This document shows positions 28,906-39,852 of a stretch of 64,000 nucleotides of DNA, piece by piece. Numbering within the stretch: position 1 is the stretch's first letter; every line of letters starts with the position of its first letter. The position numbers and the translations under genes are program-made. Under the pieces are notes generated by a model, which saw nothing but the letters and a program-made list of their open reading frames with translations, ran no database searches and was not told the DNA's origin. The stretch covers positions 62,001 to 126,000 of the forward strand of contig LNDW01000005.1 in assembly GCA_001464815.1 (NCBI GenBank). The letters run 5' to 3'. The stretch is from Betaproteobacteria bacterium Ga0077527 (lineage in GTDB: Bacteria > Pseudomonadota > Gammaproteobacteria > Burkholderiales > SG8-41).

Positions 28906-30837
28906 ATGAATGCCGAACCTGTCCAGCCGCAGCAAGCCGCCGATGCCGGACCGTCACGGCAGGACAGCGCAAGACAGTCCACCGCAGCGTTGTCGTTGCT
29001 GGCGCTGGGCATCGTCTACGGCGACATCGGTACCAGTCCGCTGTATGCAGTCAAGGAAACCTTCAACCCGCAGCACGGCATTCCCCTGACTGAAGCCAAC
29101 ATCCTCGGCGGCCTGTCGGCGATTTTCTGGACGCTGATGATCGTGGTCACCCTCAAATACGTGACCCTGGTGCTGCGCGCCAACAACCGCGGCGAAGGCG
29201 GGGTGATGGCGCTGCTGGCGCTGGCCATTTCATCCATCGGCGGGCGGCCGCAGCTGCGCCTGCGGCTGCTGGTGCTGGGGGTGTTCGGCGCGGCGCTGTT
29301 CTACGGCGATGCGGTGCTGACACCGGCGATCTCGGTGCTGTCGGCGGTGGAGGGGCTGGAGGTCGGTACCGATGTGTTCAAGCCCTGGATTCTGCCGATT
29401 GCCACCGGCATCCTGATCGCGCTGTTCCTGATCCAGCGCCACGGCACCGGCGTGGTCGGACTGCTGTTCGGTCCGGTGTGCGCGCTGTGGTTTCTGGCGC
29501 TGGCCACCGCCGGCATCTGGAACATCGCGCAGACGCCGCACATCCTTGAGGCGCTGTGGCCGGGCCATGCGCTGCATTTTGTCACCGCGCATGGCGCGGC
29601 CTCGTTCATCGTGCTCGGTTCGGTGCTGCTCGCGGTGACCGGGGCCGAGGCGCTGTATGCCGACATGGGCCATTTCGGCAAGCGCGCGGTGCGCGTCGCC
29701 TGGTTCAGCCTGGTGGCGCCGGCACTGGTGCTCAATTACTTTGGCCAGGGCGCGCTGCTGCTAGCGCGGCCCGAGGCACTGAGCAATCCCTTCTATCTCT
29801 CCTACCCGGACTGGGCGCTGTATCCGATGGTGGTGCTGGCCACGGCGGCGACGGTGATTGCCTCGCAGGCGACGATTTCCGGCGCCTATTCGGTCACCCA
29901 GCAGGCGATCCAGCTCGGCCTGCTGCCGCGGCTGACAGTGATCCACACCTCGTCCCGGGTGTCCGGGCAGATTTACGTACCGCTGGTGAACTGGCTGCTG
30001 CTGGCGGCGGTGGTGCTGGCGGTGATCGGTTTCGGCTCGTCCTCGGCGCTGGCCTCGGCCTACGGCGTGGCGGTGATGGGCACCATGGTGGTGACCACCA
30101 TCCTGACGTTTTTCGTGATCCGCCACGGCTGGGGTTATCCGCTGTGGCTGTGCCTGCTTGCGACCGGCGGCTTCCTGCTGATCGACCTGACGCTGTTCGC
30201 GGCGGCGATGCACAAGGTGTTCGAGGGCGGCTGGTTTCCGCTGGTGCTGGCGGTGGCGATGCTGACGCTGATGCTGGTGTGGCGCGGTGGCCGGGCCCGC
30301 CTGCTCGCCCAGTTGCAGACCGCTTCGGTGCCGCTCGACCAGTTCCTGAAATCGTTGATGCAGTCGCCGCCGCAGCGGGTGGAAGGCACCGCGGTGTTCC
30401 TCAATTCCGCGGCCAATGCGACGCCGCATGCATTGCTGCACAGCCTCAAGCACTACCGTGTGCTGCACCAGCGCAATGTCTTCCTGACCGTGGAGTTCAG
30501 CGAGCGTCCCTGGGTGCCGGCGGAGGAGCGGGTGGCCTGCCAGCCGCTGGACGGCGACTGCTGGCGGGTGCTGGTGCGCTACGGCTTCATGGACCGCCCC
30601 GACATCGGCGATGCGCTGCAGCGCTGCGGTCCCGCCGGGCTGCAGCTCGATCCGATGGAGGTGTCGTATTTCCTGTCGCGCGAGAAGCTGGTGCCGCGCG
30701 GCACCGGGCGCAGGCGCTGGGCCCGGTGGCGTGATGCGCTGTTCGCGACACTGGCGCGCAACGCGGGCAGTGTGACGGACTACTTCAACATTCCGCCGAA
30801 CCGCGTGGTCGAGCTGGGGTCGCGGGTGGAGATTTAA
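28906..30837 (+). CDS. kup: Kup-family low-affinity potassium transporter
   Basis: 643 residues. The N-terminal part has about 12 membrane helices, starting with ALGIVYGDIGTSPLYAVKE, the family signature. GDAVLTPAISVLSAVEGLEV and SQATISGAYSVTQQAIQLG are further Kup blocks. A cytosolic C-terminal domain of about 190 residues follows. It probably imports K+ with H+. It has GGGAG 8 nt before the ATG. It is divergent from the kdpDE-like pair with a KdpE-type repeat between them, and is followed by a strong terminator. Confidence 0.94.
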   Translation: MNAEPVQPQQAADAGPSRQDSARQSTAALSLLALGIVYGDIGTSPLYAVKETFNPQHGIPLTEANILGGLSAIFWTLMIVVTLKYVTLVLRANNRGEGGVMALLALAISSIGGRPQLRLRLLVLGVFGAALFYGDAVLTPAISVLSAVEGLEVGTDVFKPWILPIATGILIALFLIQRHGTGVVGLLFGPVCALWFLALATAGIWNIAQTPHILEALWPGHALHFVTAHGAASFIVLGSVLLAVTGAEALYADMGHFGKRAVRVAWFSLVAPALVLNYFGQGALLLARPEALSNPFYLSYPDWALYPMVVLATAATVIASQATISGAYSVTQQAIQLGLLPRLTVIHTSSRVSGQIYVPLVNWLLLAAVVLAVIGFGSSSALASAYGVAVMGTMVVTTILTFFVIRHGWGYPLWLCLLATGGFLLIDLTLFAAAMHKVFEGGWFPLVLAVAMLTLMLVWRGGRARLLAQLQTASVPLDQFLKSLMQSPPQRVEGTAVFLNSAANATPHALLHSLKHYRVLHQRNVFLTVEFSERPWVPAEERVACQPLDGDCWRVLVRYGFMDRPDIGDALQRCGPAGLQLDPMEVSYFLSREKLVPRGTGRRRWARWRDALFATLARNAGSVTDYFNIPPNRVVELGSRVEI

Positions 30838-30862
30838 GAGATGGTGTTGCTCCATCCAGTTA

Positions 30863-30889
30863 AAAAAGCGGCTGCAGGGGCCGCTTTTT
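30863..30889. terminator. Bidirectional terminator between kup and tRNA-Ser
   Basis: AAAAAGCGGC (30863-30872) pairs with GCCGCTTTTT (30880-30889) around a 7-nt loop. The A run and T run make it functional in both directions, ending kup and the convergent tRNA transcript. Confidence 0.85.
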
Positions 30890-30891
30890 GC

Positions 30892-30983
30892 TGGCGGAGA
30901 GGGAGGGATTCGAACCCTCGTTACGGCTTTCACCGTAAACACGCTTTCCAGGCGTGCGACTTAAACCACTCATCCACCTCTCC
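30892..30983 (-). tRNA. tRNA-Ser(GGA)
   Basis: On the minus strand the gene folds as a class II tRNA. The acceptor GGAGAGG pairs with CCTCTCC; the discriminator is G and CCA is encoded (30894-30892). The anticodon loop is CTGGAAA (anticodon GGA, reading TCC/TCT). A long variable arm (about TTACGGTGAAAGCCGTAA) and the GGTTCGAATCC T-arm are present. No integrase or attachment-site duplication is visible beside it. Confidence 0.96.
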
Positions 30984-31022
30984 GAGGGCGCGGATTTTAG
31001 CATGCACGCGCAGTGCTTCCCC

Positions 31023-31051
31023 AAAAAACAAGGCCCGCCGAAGCGGGCCTT
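31023..31051 (-). terminator. Rho-independent terminator of the symporter operon
   Basis: On the minus strand AAGGCCCGC (31051-31043) pairs with GCGGGCCTT (31038-31030) around TTCG, followed by G and TTTTTT. It is 21 nt beyond the large symporter stop. Confidence 0.88.
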
Positions 31052-31071
31052 GCCAGGAAGTGACTTCAGCC

Positions 31072-33147
31072 TCAGGCAGTCTGTGTGCTCATGGTGTCGC
31101 CCTTGAGATTCGGGTAACGCACATGTTCGACCAGTTCCTGGGTTTCCCGGTCCGGGGCCTTGGTCAGCAGGCTGACGATGATGATCGTCGCCAGTCCGAT
31201 CGGCAGGCCGAAGACACCGGCCGAGATCGGGTTCAGACCGAACCAAAGGTCCATCTTCGGCACGCCCATGTTGGTGAAGAAGGGGTAGGTGCGCAGCATG
31301 TAATACATGCACACGCCGAGGCCCGCCAGCATGCCGGCGATGGCGCCAGCCTTGTTCGCGCGCTTCCAGAACACACCCAGCACCAGCGGCGGGAAGAAGG
31401 CGGAAGCCGCCAGCGAGAACGCCGCACCCACCAGGAACAGGATGTCGCCCGGTTTCAGCGAGGTCACCCACGCTGCGGAGATGGCTACAACGATCAGCAG
31501 GACCTTGGAGATCGTCACCCGTTTGCCGGTGGAGGCATTGGGATCGATCATCTTGTAGTAGAGGTCATGTGACAGCGCGTTGGCGATGGTCAGCAGCAGG
31601 CCGTCCGCGGTGGAAAGCGCAGCAGCCAGGCCGCCGGCTGCCACCAGCCCCGACACCACATAGGGCAGGCCGGCGATTTCCGGTGTGGCGAGCACGATCA
31701 GGTCGCCACCGATCACCACCTCGGCCCACTGCACGATGCCGTCGCGGTTGACGTCAGTGATGCTGAGCAGTGATGGATCGACCTTCGCCCACGCTCCCGC
31801 CCAGGCCGGCAATGACGCAAAACTGCTGCCGACAAGATTGGTGAACATGTCGTACTTGGCGAGCACTGCGAGGCAGGGCGCGGTGAAGTAGAGCAGGAAG
31901 ATGAAGAACAGCGACCAGAACACCGAGACCCGCGCCTCCTGCACGCTGGGCGTGGTGTAGTAGCGCATCAGGATGTGCGGGAGCGCCGCGGTGCCAAACA
32001 TCATGCAGAACACGATGCCGAGGAAGTTGAGCTTGGCAGTGTGCCGCGCGGCTTCATCCTTGCCCGGGAAGGGCTCGGCATGTGCGCGCACCGGGTTGGC
32101 GCGAGCGGTGAGGCCTTTGTCCTTGTTCCACTGGCCCTTGGCCGCGGCCTCGTCCTTGGGATAGGCGGCGAGCGCTTTTTCTGCGGCGGCGACCTGGTCA
32201 GCCGGTGCTTTGGCCGCCTTCAGGCTGGCGACGTTCTGCTCGAGCTTGGCCTTGCCCTCGGCGTAAGCCTTGGCTGGATCCTTCAGTGCTGCATTGGCGG
32301 TGGCGGCGCGATCCCTGAAGATCTGCCGTACTTCGAGCTCTTTTGGATCGGCATTGATTTTCTTTTCGAGCTCGCCAACTTTCTGCAGCACCGGACCATA
32401 GGCCACCTGCGGCACCGGGATGCCGGTGTGCTCAATACCCAGCCAGACCACCGGAGTCAGGTAAGCGATGATCAGAATGATGTACTGCGCAACCTGGGTC
32501 CAGGTCACCGCTTTCATGCCACCGAGCATCGAGCAGACGAGAATGCCGCCGAGACCGACGAACACGCCGATGCCGAACTCCAGTCCAGTGAAGCGGCTGG
32601 TGATCAGGCCGACACCGTAAATCTGCGCCACCACGTAAACGAAGGAGCAGACGATGGCCGCGATGATGCCCAGCGTGCGCACGATGTTGCCGCCGTAGCG
32701 GGCGCCAAGAAAGTCAGGGATCGTGAACTGGCCGAACTTGCGCAGGTAGGGCGCCAGGAACAGCGCCACCAGGCAGTAACCGCCGGTCCAGCCCATGACA
32801 AAGGCGAGCCCGTCATAGCCGGCGAGGAACAGCGTGCCGGCCATGCCGATGAAGGAGGCCGCGCTCATCCAGTCGGCACCAGTGGCCATGCCGTTGAAGA
32901 ACGCCGGTACCCGGCGTCCCGCGACATAGTACTCGGACACTTCCGCGGTGCGGCTCATGATGCCGATGCCCGCATACAGACCGATGGTTGCGAACAGGAA
33001 TACATAGCCGATCCAGGCCTTGGACAGGCCCATCTGTTCGGCGATGGCCAGTGCCACCAGGAAAATCAGGAAGCCGCCGACATACCAGCTGTAGGTTTTT
33101 TTCAGCTGGCGGTTGAATGCCGAATGCGAGAGGGTATTGCTGCTCAT
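31072..33147 (-). CDS. Sodium:solute symporter, large subunit (VC_2705/ActP-like)
   Basis: 691 residues of the SSS family with about 13 membrane helices. MSRTAEVSEYYVAGRRVPAF, NGMATGADWMSAASFIGMAG and the C-terminal STADGLLLTIANALSHDLYY are typical of the acetate/VC_2705 group. Residues about 250-372 form a hydrophilic Lys/Ala-rich insertion, likely helical or coiled, that makes it longer than the usual 500-550. The preceding small gene overlaps by 4 nt. The likely substrate is acetate or another small carboxylate, given the acs and sensor genes nearby. Confidence 0.88.
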   Translation of the reverse strand: MSSNTLSHSAFNRQLKKTYSWYVGGFLIFLVALAIAEQMGLSKAWIGYVFLFATIGLYAGIGIMSRTAEVSEYYVAGRRVPAFFNGMATGADWMSAASFIGMAGTLFLAGYDGLAFVMGWTGGYCLVALFLAPYLRKFGQFTIPDFLGARYGGNIVRTLGIIAAIVCSFVYVVAQIYGVGLITSRFTGLEFGIGVFVGLGGILVCSMLGGMKAVTWTQVAQYIILIIAYLTPVVWLGIEHTGIPVPQVAYGPVLQKVGELEKKINADPKELEVRQIFRDRAATANAALKDPAKAYAEGKAKLEQNVASLKAAKAPADQVAAAEKALAAYPKDEAAAKGQWNKDKGLTARANPVRAHAEPFPGKDEAARHTAKLNFLGIVFCMMFGTAALPHILMRYYTTPSVQEARVSVFWSLFFIFLLYFTAPCLAVLAKYDMFTNLVGSSFASLPAWAGAWAKVDPSLLSITDVNRDGIVQWAEVVIGGDLIVLATPEIAGLPYVVSGLVAAGGLAAALSTADGLLLTIANALSHDLYYKMIDPNASTGKRVTISKVLLIVVAISAAWVTSLKPGDILFLVGAAFSLAASAFFPPLVLGVFWKRANKAGAIAGMLAGLGVCMYYMLRTYPFFTNMGVPKMDLWFGLNPISAGVFGLPIGLATIIIVSLLTKAPDRETQELVEHVRYPNLKGDTMSTQTA

Positions 33148-33410
33148 TCGAGTTCTCCTTCAGCCACGTCATATTCCTTGTCGAGCTTGGCCATGTATTT
33201 GGCGTAGACGCCGATGATCACCACATAGATGATCAGCGAACCTTGGGCCGACATGTAGAAGCCGAGCGGGAAGCCAAGGAACGTGATGCTGTTCAGCTCG
33301 CGCGCGTTCCAGCCGACGACGAATGTTGCTATAAACCAGATACCGAGCAGAATGGCCGTGATGACCAGATTCTTGCGCCAGTATTCCTGGTGGCGTTGGG
33401 ATAGCTCCAT
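33144..33410 (-). CDS. DUF4212 small subunit of sodium:solute symporter
   Basis: 88 residues with two hydrophobic segments and the family start HQEYWRKNLVITAILLGIWF, then GFPLGFYMSAQGSLIIYVVI. This small protein is regularly encoded next to VC_2705-type symporters. Here its stop overlaps the symporter start (ATGA). The ATG has AGGAGGG upstream. Confidence 0.92.
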   Translation of the reverse strand: MELSQRHQEYWRKNLVITAILLGIWFIATFVVGWNARELNSITFLGFPLGFYMSAQGSLIIYVVIIGVYAKYMAKLDKEYDVAEGELE

Positions 33411-33636
33411 GCAACCCTCCTTTGGTTAACAATCAGGTCTGATCTTTGATCTTTGTTGTGGCGGTGATCCGCCTTGTTTTTCTTGGTTTTTCTGAAGCTG
33501 ATCGTATTCAAAAAACCTTACAAAATCCTGAACCCCGGACCTACAATGACATCGCGCCGTGGTCTGTGTCCGTGTTTGGTGCCAATAATAAATATATAAT
33601 AAAAACAATGACTTATATTATTACCTCGGAGTGTTC
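33411..33636. other. Divergent intergenic region, symporter versus response regulator
   Basis: 226 bp. It contains a hairpin GGCGG-TGAT-CCGCC (33460-33473) followed by a T-rich tract on the plus strand, terminator-like but with no gene upstream on that strand. A direct repeat TTTGATC lies around 33440-33455. A/T-rich DNA and a copy of the dispersed motif (33603-33615) lie just before the regulator. Promoters for both directions are expected here. Confidence 0.5.
33603..33615 (+). promoter_or_regulatory. Copy of dispersed WAWCAANNACTTR motif before response regulator
   Basis: AAACAATGACTTA within AATAAAAACAATGACTTA, an A/T-rich block ending 11 nt before the CGGAG ribosome binding site. Nearly identical to the copy at 26974-26986. 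Confidence 0.45.
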
Positions 33637-34314
33637 ATGCGGATCCTGATCAGCGAGGACGATGCCGCGCTCGCGGAGGCTTTGCGTTTCGCGCTGACGC
33701 AGTCAGGATTCGCCGTCGACTGGGTGGCCAACGGCATCGACGCCGACGAGGCGCTGAAGAGTTCCGATTTCGGCCTGCTGATTCTCGACCTCGGTCTGCC
33801 GAAGCTGGACGGGCTCGAAGTGCTGCGGCGCCTGCGCCGGCGCAACGCCACGCTGCCGGTGCTGATCCTGTCCGGACGCGAGGACCCCGAGCAAAAGGTG
33901 GCGGGGCTGGACCTCGGCGCCGATGATTATCTGGTCAAACCGTTCAGCCTCAATGAACTCCAGGCACGGGTGCGTGCGCTGCTGCGTCGCGGCCATGGCG
34001 CAAGCGCCCCGGTGCTGACCTACCGCGAGCTGAGTTTCGATCCGGCGACGCGTACCGCATCGATCAATGGCCATGCGCTGCCGCTGTCCACCCATGAACT
34101 GTCGGTGCTCGAGGTGCTGATCCGCCGCTTCGGCCGGGTGGTGAGCAAGGAGCAGCTGGTCGAGCAGATCTACACCTACGACCAGGAAGTGAGCCACAAC
34201 GCGATCGAGGTCTATGTCCACCGCCTGCGCAAGAAGATCGGCGGCACCGGGCTCGCTGTGCGTACGCTTTACGGGCGCGGCTATGCGCTCGACTACATTG
34301 AACCCCTGACCTGA
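33637..34314 (+). CDS. OmpR-family response regulator (QseB/PmrA-like)
   Basis: 225 residues. The receiver starts MRILISEDDAALAEALRFAL, phospho-Asp is in LLILDLGLPKLDG, and DDYLVKPFSLNELQARVRAL ends it. A winged-helix DNA-binding domain follows (STHELSVLEVLIRRFG to VEVYVHRLRKKI-like EVYVHRLRKKIG). ATG 33637 has CGGAG 5 nt upstream; a GTG at 33631 overlaps that site. No QseC-type kinase is adjacent. It is divergent from the symporter genes and its 3' end overlaps the opposing receiver gene by 22 nt, so it may serve the symporter or the SSS-kinase. Confidence 0.9.
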   Translation: MRILISEDDAALAEALRFALTQSGFAVDWVANGIDADEALKSSDFGLLILDLGLPKLDGLEVLRRLRRRNATLPVLILSGREDPEQKVAGLDLGADDYLVKPFSLNELQARVRALLRRGHGASAPVLTYRELSFDPATRTASINGHALPLSTHELSVLEVLIRRFGRVVSKEQLVEQIYTYDQEVSHNAIEVYVHRLRKKIGGTGLAVRTLYGRGYALDYIEPLT

Positions 34315-34706
34315 GCCGGAGCGGGGCTGGGTGGCGCCGCCAGCAGCTCGCGCACCTTCGCCACCAGCTCGCGGGTCGAAAACGGCTTGGTGATGTGGGC
34401 GTCGGCGCCGGCTTCCTGGCTTTTCTGCAGATCGGCCTCGCGGCCTCGCGCGGTGAGCATCATCACCCTCATGCCGCTCAGGCGCGGGTCGGCGCGGATG
34501 CGCCGGCACAGTTCGAATCCGTCGATGCCGGGCAGCATCACGTCAAGCAGGGCCAGATCAGGCACCGACTGCGACAGCAGTGCCAGCGCGCTGTCGCCAT
34601 CCCCCGCGCTTGACACCGAGTAACCGGCATCACCCAGCAGGAATTCAAGCGACAGCAGGATGCTGTCCTCGTCTTCGACGATCAGCACCTTCGCAGCGGC
34701 GGTCAT
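34293..34706 (-). CDS. Single-domain receiver (CheY-like) protein
   Basis: 137 residues: a receiver domain alone, with VEDEDSILLSLEFLL, phospho-Asp in LALLDVMLPGIDG, MLTARGREADL and ITKPFSTRELVAKV. No output domain follows; the tail is Ala/Pro-rich. Its ATG at 34706 overlaps the kinase stop by 4 nt, so it is probably the kinase partner. The open frame extends upstream to 34775 inside the kinase gene. It could relay phosphate to another protein. Confidence 0.87.
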   Translation of the reverse strand: MTAAAKVLIVEDEDSILLSLEFLLGDAGYSVSSAGDGDSALALLSQSVPDLALLDVMLPGIDGFELCRRIRADPRLSGMRVMMLTARGREADLQKSQEAGADAHITKPFSTRELVAKVRELLAAPPSPAPAQVRGSM

Positions 34707-37441
34707 GTGCCGGCGGGCGACAGCGGCAGCGTGAAGGAAAACGTCGAGCCTTGCCCGCGTTTGCTCGACACCCACAGCCGGCCGCGATGGTGCTGGATGA
34801 TTTCGCGCGAAATCACCAGGCCAAGGCCGCTGCCCTTGGGTTTGCCGGCTGCGGGATCGCTGACCTGGCGGAATTTCTCGAATACCACAGTCTGGTCGGC
34901 ATCGCTGATGCCGATACCGTTGTCGGTGACGTCCACGCGCAGGCTGGTCTTGCTGAAGCTTGCGCTGATGGTTACCGCGCTGCGTTCCTTGTCACAGAAG
35001 TTGGCGGCGTTCGCCAGCAGGTTCAGCACCACCTGCATGATGCGGTCGCGGTCGGCGGTGACCGGGGGCAGGCCGGCGGGCGCCTGCACCGAAAGGGCAA
35101 TGCCGCGGGTGTTGTAAATCTGGCTCAGGGCTCCGGTGGCGTCCTCGATCAGTTCGCGCATGTCCACCGTGCCCGGATGCCATTCGGCGGCGCCGGATTC
35201 GATCTTTGCGAGGTCGAGCACCTGGTTGATCAGCCGCGTCAGCCGCTCCGATTCGCGGGTGATGATGCCGAGGAATTTGGCGCGCTGCGCGCCGTCCAGC
35301 CCGGGGTTGTCGGAGAGAATTTCGGAAAAGGCGCGGATCGAGGTCAGCGGTGTGCGCAGTTCGTGGGTCACCGTCGAGATGAAGTCGTCTTTCAGCCGGT
35401 CGAGTTCCTGCAACCGCTGGTTGGCGTCGCGCAGCTCCTTCGATGCGGCTTCCAGCTCCAGCGATTTCTGCTCGAGCTGGCGGCTGTAGGCGAGCGCCTG
35501 TGAGGCCTCGTCGATGATGGTCATCACCTCGTCTAGCGCCAGTGGCTCCTCATCAACCACCGAGGCCACCATGTCGCGTGCCGAGGCGCTGCCGATGGCG
35601 CCGGCAATCTGCGATTCGACGTAATGCACCAGCACGGCATTGGCCGAGAGCTGTTCGCCGGCGATGCCCTGGCTGCGTGCATACGCGGCAATCGATTCGG
35701 CCGCGCGGTGCGGGCCGATGAAACGGCCGAGCAGGGTCTGCAGGTCGGCGACCGTCGCGCTGCCGCGCCAGAATTTCGGGCCGCTGCCGGCGGCGACATG
35801 GCGCAGCACATCGACAAACAGGTTGGCCTGGCTGTGCTCGGCTGCGGTCGGCCGGCGCCACAATGACACCGTGACATAAAGCCCGATGTTGGCGAGCATG
35901 CTCCAGAACAGGCAATGGCTGATGTCGTCGAGACCGGCGAGCCCGAAGAGTTGCTGCGGCTTGAGCAGATCAATGCCGAACATGCCCTCAGTGAGGAAGG
36001 TGATCGGCAGCCAGCCGGATTTTGCAAAGGAGGGCAGCAGAAGGGAGTAGAGCCAGACCAGGAAGCCGGCGCTCAACCCGGCCAGTGCACCGAGCCGGGT
36101 GCCGCCCTTCCAGAACAGGCCGCCAAGCATCGCCGGCGCGAACTGCGCCACCGCGCTGAACGAAATCAGGCCGATCGATACCAGCGCATAGGCCTCGCCG
36201 GCGAGATAGAAATAGACATAGCCCAGTGCCAGCACCCCGACGATTGCGCTTCTGCGGATCGCGATCAGCAGCCGCGACAGGTCGCGGCGCTCGGTCAGGC
36301 GCAGGAATTTCCAGCGCAGCAGGATCGGCATCACCAGGTCGTTGCAGACCATCGTCGACAGCGCGATGGTTTCGACGATGACCATGCCGGTGGCTGCGGA
36401 CAGGCCGCCGATGAAGGCAAGCAGGGTGAGCCAGGTTTTCTGTTCGGACAGCGGCAGGGTCAGCACGAAGGTGTCGGCATCGACACTGCCCGCGGGGAAA
36501 TGCATCAGGCCGCCGAGCGCTATCGGCAGCACGAAGATGTTGATCGCGAACAGGTACAGCGGAAACAGCCAGATCGCCTTGTTCAAATGCCGCTCATCGA
36601 CGTTCTCGACCACCGCCACCTGGAACTGTCGCGGCAGCAGGATGATCGCCAGCATTGACAGCACGGTCAGTGATGCCCAGGTGGAGTAGTTGCCGGCGGC
36701 CCCCCCCTGCACCAGCAGCGCGTCGAGTTGTGGAATCTGTGCGGCCTTACCGAACAGGTCGTCGAAGCCGTCATACATGCCGTAGGTCACGAATACGCCT
36801 ACGGCGATGAAGGCCACAAGCTTTACGATGGATTCAAAAGCAATGGCAGCGACCAGGCCTTCGTGGCGCTCGCTGGCGTCGAGGTGGCGGGTGCCGAAGA
36901 GGATGGTGAAGACCGCGAGCAGCATCGCGATGTAGAACGTATTGTCCTGCAGGAAGGGCAGGGATTCGGGGGCCGCGGTGACCAGGGCGTTGGGATATTG
37001 AAGGATTGTCGAAAAGCTCGCCGAGATGGCTTTCAACTGCAGCGCGATGTAGGGCACGATGCCGAGCACCGCGATCACCGTGACCAGGCCGCCGAGCAGA
37101 TGGCTCTTGCCATAACGCGAGGCGATGAAGTCGGCGATCGAGGTGATGCGGTGTTCCTTGCTGATGCGCACCATCTTCAGCAGCACGTACCACCACAGCG
37201 CGGCCATCAGCGTCGGCCCGAGGTAGATCGGCAGGAAGCCGATGCCGCTGGTGGCGGCGCGGCCGACGCTGCCGTAGAAAGTCCAGGAGGTGCAGTAGAC
37301 CGCCAGCGACAGCGTGTAGATGTATGGATTGGCGATCAGGCTGCGCCCGGCGTCGGCGCGTTTGTCACCCCAGTAGGCGATGGCGAACAGCAGGCCGACG
37401 TAGGCAAAGGACAGGACGACGATCAGCGCGCCGGAAAGCAA
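34703..37441 (-). CDS. SSS-transporter-fused sensor histidine kinase (CbrA/CrbS-like)
   Basis: 912 residues. About 1-490 form a 13-helix sodium:solute symporter domain (SLAVYCTSWTFYGSVGRAAT near the start). A linker helix region follows, then HisKA (FISTVTHELRTPLTSIRAFS), N-box NLLANAANFCDKE, DNGIGISDADQ and GSGLGLVISREIIQHHRG. This matches CbrA and CrbS; CrbS controls acs in Vibrio and Pseudomonas. It is the third gene after acs and the small protein, all on one strand, and 3 nt separates it from the latter. A nutrient-linked signal, perhaps acetate flux, is inferred. Confidence 0.9.
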   Translation of the reverse strand: MLSGALIVVLSFAYVGLLFAIAYWGDKRADAGRSLIANPYIYTLSLAVYCTSWTFYGSVGRAATSGIGFLPIYLGPTLMAALWWYVLLKMVRISKEHRITSIADFIASRYGKSHLLGGLVTVIAVLGIVPYIALQLKAISASFSTILQYPNALVTAAPESLPFLQDNTFYIAMLLAVFTILFGTRHLDASERHEGLVAAIAFESIVKLVAFIAVGVFVTYGMYDGFDDLFGKAAQIPQLDALLVQGGAAGNYSTWASLTVLSMLAIILLPRQFQVAVVENVDERHLNKAIWLFPLYLFAINIFVLPIALGGLMHFPAGSVDADTFVLTLPLSEQKTWLTLLAFIGGLSAATGMVIVETIALSTMVCNDLVMPILLRWKFLRLTERRDLSRLLIAIRRSAIVGVLALGYVYFYLAGEAYALVSIGLISFSAVAQFAPAMLGGLFWKGGTRLGALAGLSAGFLVWLYSLLLPSFAKSGWLPITFLTEGMFGIDLLKPQQLFGLAGLDDISHCLFWSMLANIGLYVTVSLWRRPTAAEHSQANLFVDVLRHVAAGSGPKFWRGSATVADLQTLLGRFIGPHRAAESIAAYARSQGIAGEQLSANAVLVHYVESQIAGAIGSASARDMVASVVDEEPLALDEVMTIIDEASQALAYSRQLEQKSLELEAASKELRDANQRLQELDRLKDDFISTVTHELRTPLTSIRAFSEILSDNPGLDGAQRAKFLGIITRESERLTRLINQVLDLAKIESGAAEWHPGTVDMRELIEDATGALSQIYNTRGIALSVQAPAGLPPVTADRDRIMQVVLNLLANAANFCDKERSAVTISASFSKTSLRVDVTDNGIGISDADQTVVFEKFRQVSDPAAGKPKGSGLGLVISREIIQHHRGRLWVSSKRGQGSTFSFTLPLSPAGT

Positions 37442-37444
37442 GGG

Positions 37445-37645
37445 TCAATGCTCCCTGCGCTCGATGACCAGCGCCATCAGCGCAATGACCGCGGCCCAGG
37501 CAAGGAAGATGTACAGGTAGACGAGGGGGATGCCCCAGATGCGGGTATAGCTGCTGAACAGCGACAGCAAGGGGTAATTGAACAGCAGGAAGCCGAGCAG
37601 GAACAGCGCCGCCAGGCGCTGCCCCTTCAGGGTCGGACGGATCAC
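37445..37645 (-). CDS. Small two-helix membrane protein between acs and the SSS-kinase
   Basis: 66 residues with two hydrophobic helices (LAALFLLGFLLFNYPLLSLF and VYLYIFLAWAAVIALMALVI) and a charged tail. Position, size and near-overlap with the kinase gene recall CbrX upstream of cbrA in Pseudomonas, but sequence homology is not claimed. It starts 16 nt after the acs stop and ends 3 nt before the kinase, so all are probably one transcript. It could be a kinase accessory subunit. Confidence 0.8.
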   Translation of the reverse strand: MIRPTLKGQRLAALFLLGFLLFNYPLLSLFSSYTRIWGIPLVYLYIFLAWAAVIALMALVIERREH

Positions 37646-37661
37646 CGCCGCCGCCGCGTTT

Positions 37662-39644
<1,983 letters not shown>

Positions 39645-39852
39645 GCTGCTCCTCCACGGTGCTGGTGTTGTCTGGATGGTTGCGGCCGGGCTCGGGCGCG
39701 GCCAGCCTGCCTTTTTTGTGCGGCACGGCCGGGTATTCAGGCCGTCCTGCGCTGTGGCAGTCAGCTGCAATGGAATCATTATCATGCCGCCTTGTAAAGA
39801 CGGGTGTTGCGCCGTGGCATGGCGAAAATCCCTTTGAACGTGCATACTTACG

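Noticed and set aside
30892..30983. tRNA-Ser as an integration site for a genomic island
   Set aside because: No integrase, direct repeat of the tRNA 3' end or composition shift on either side.
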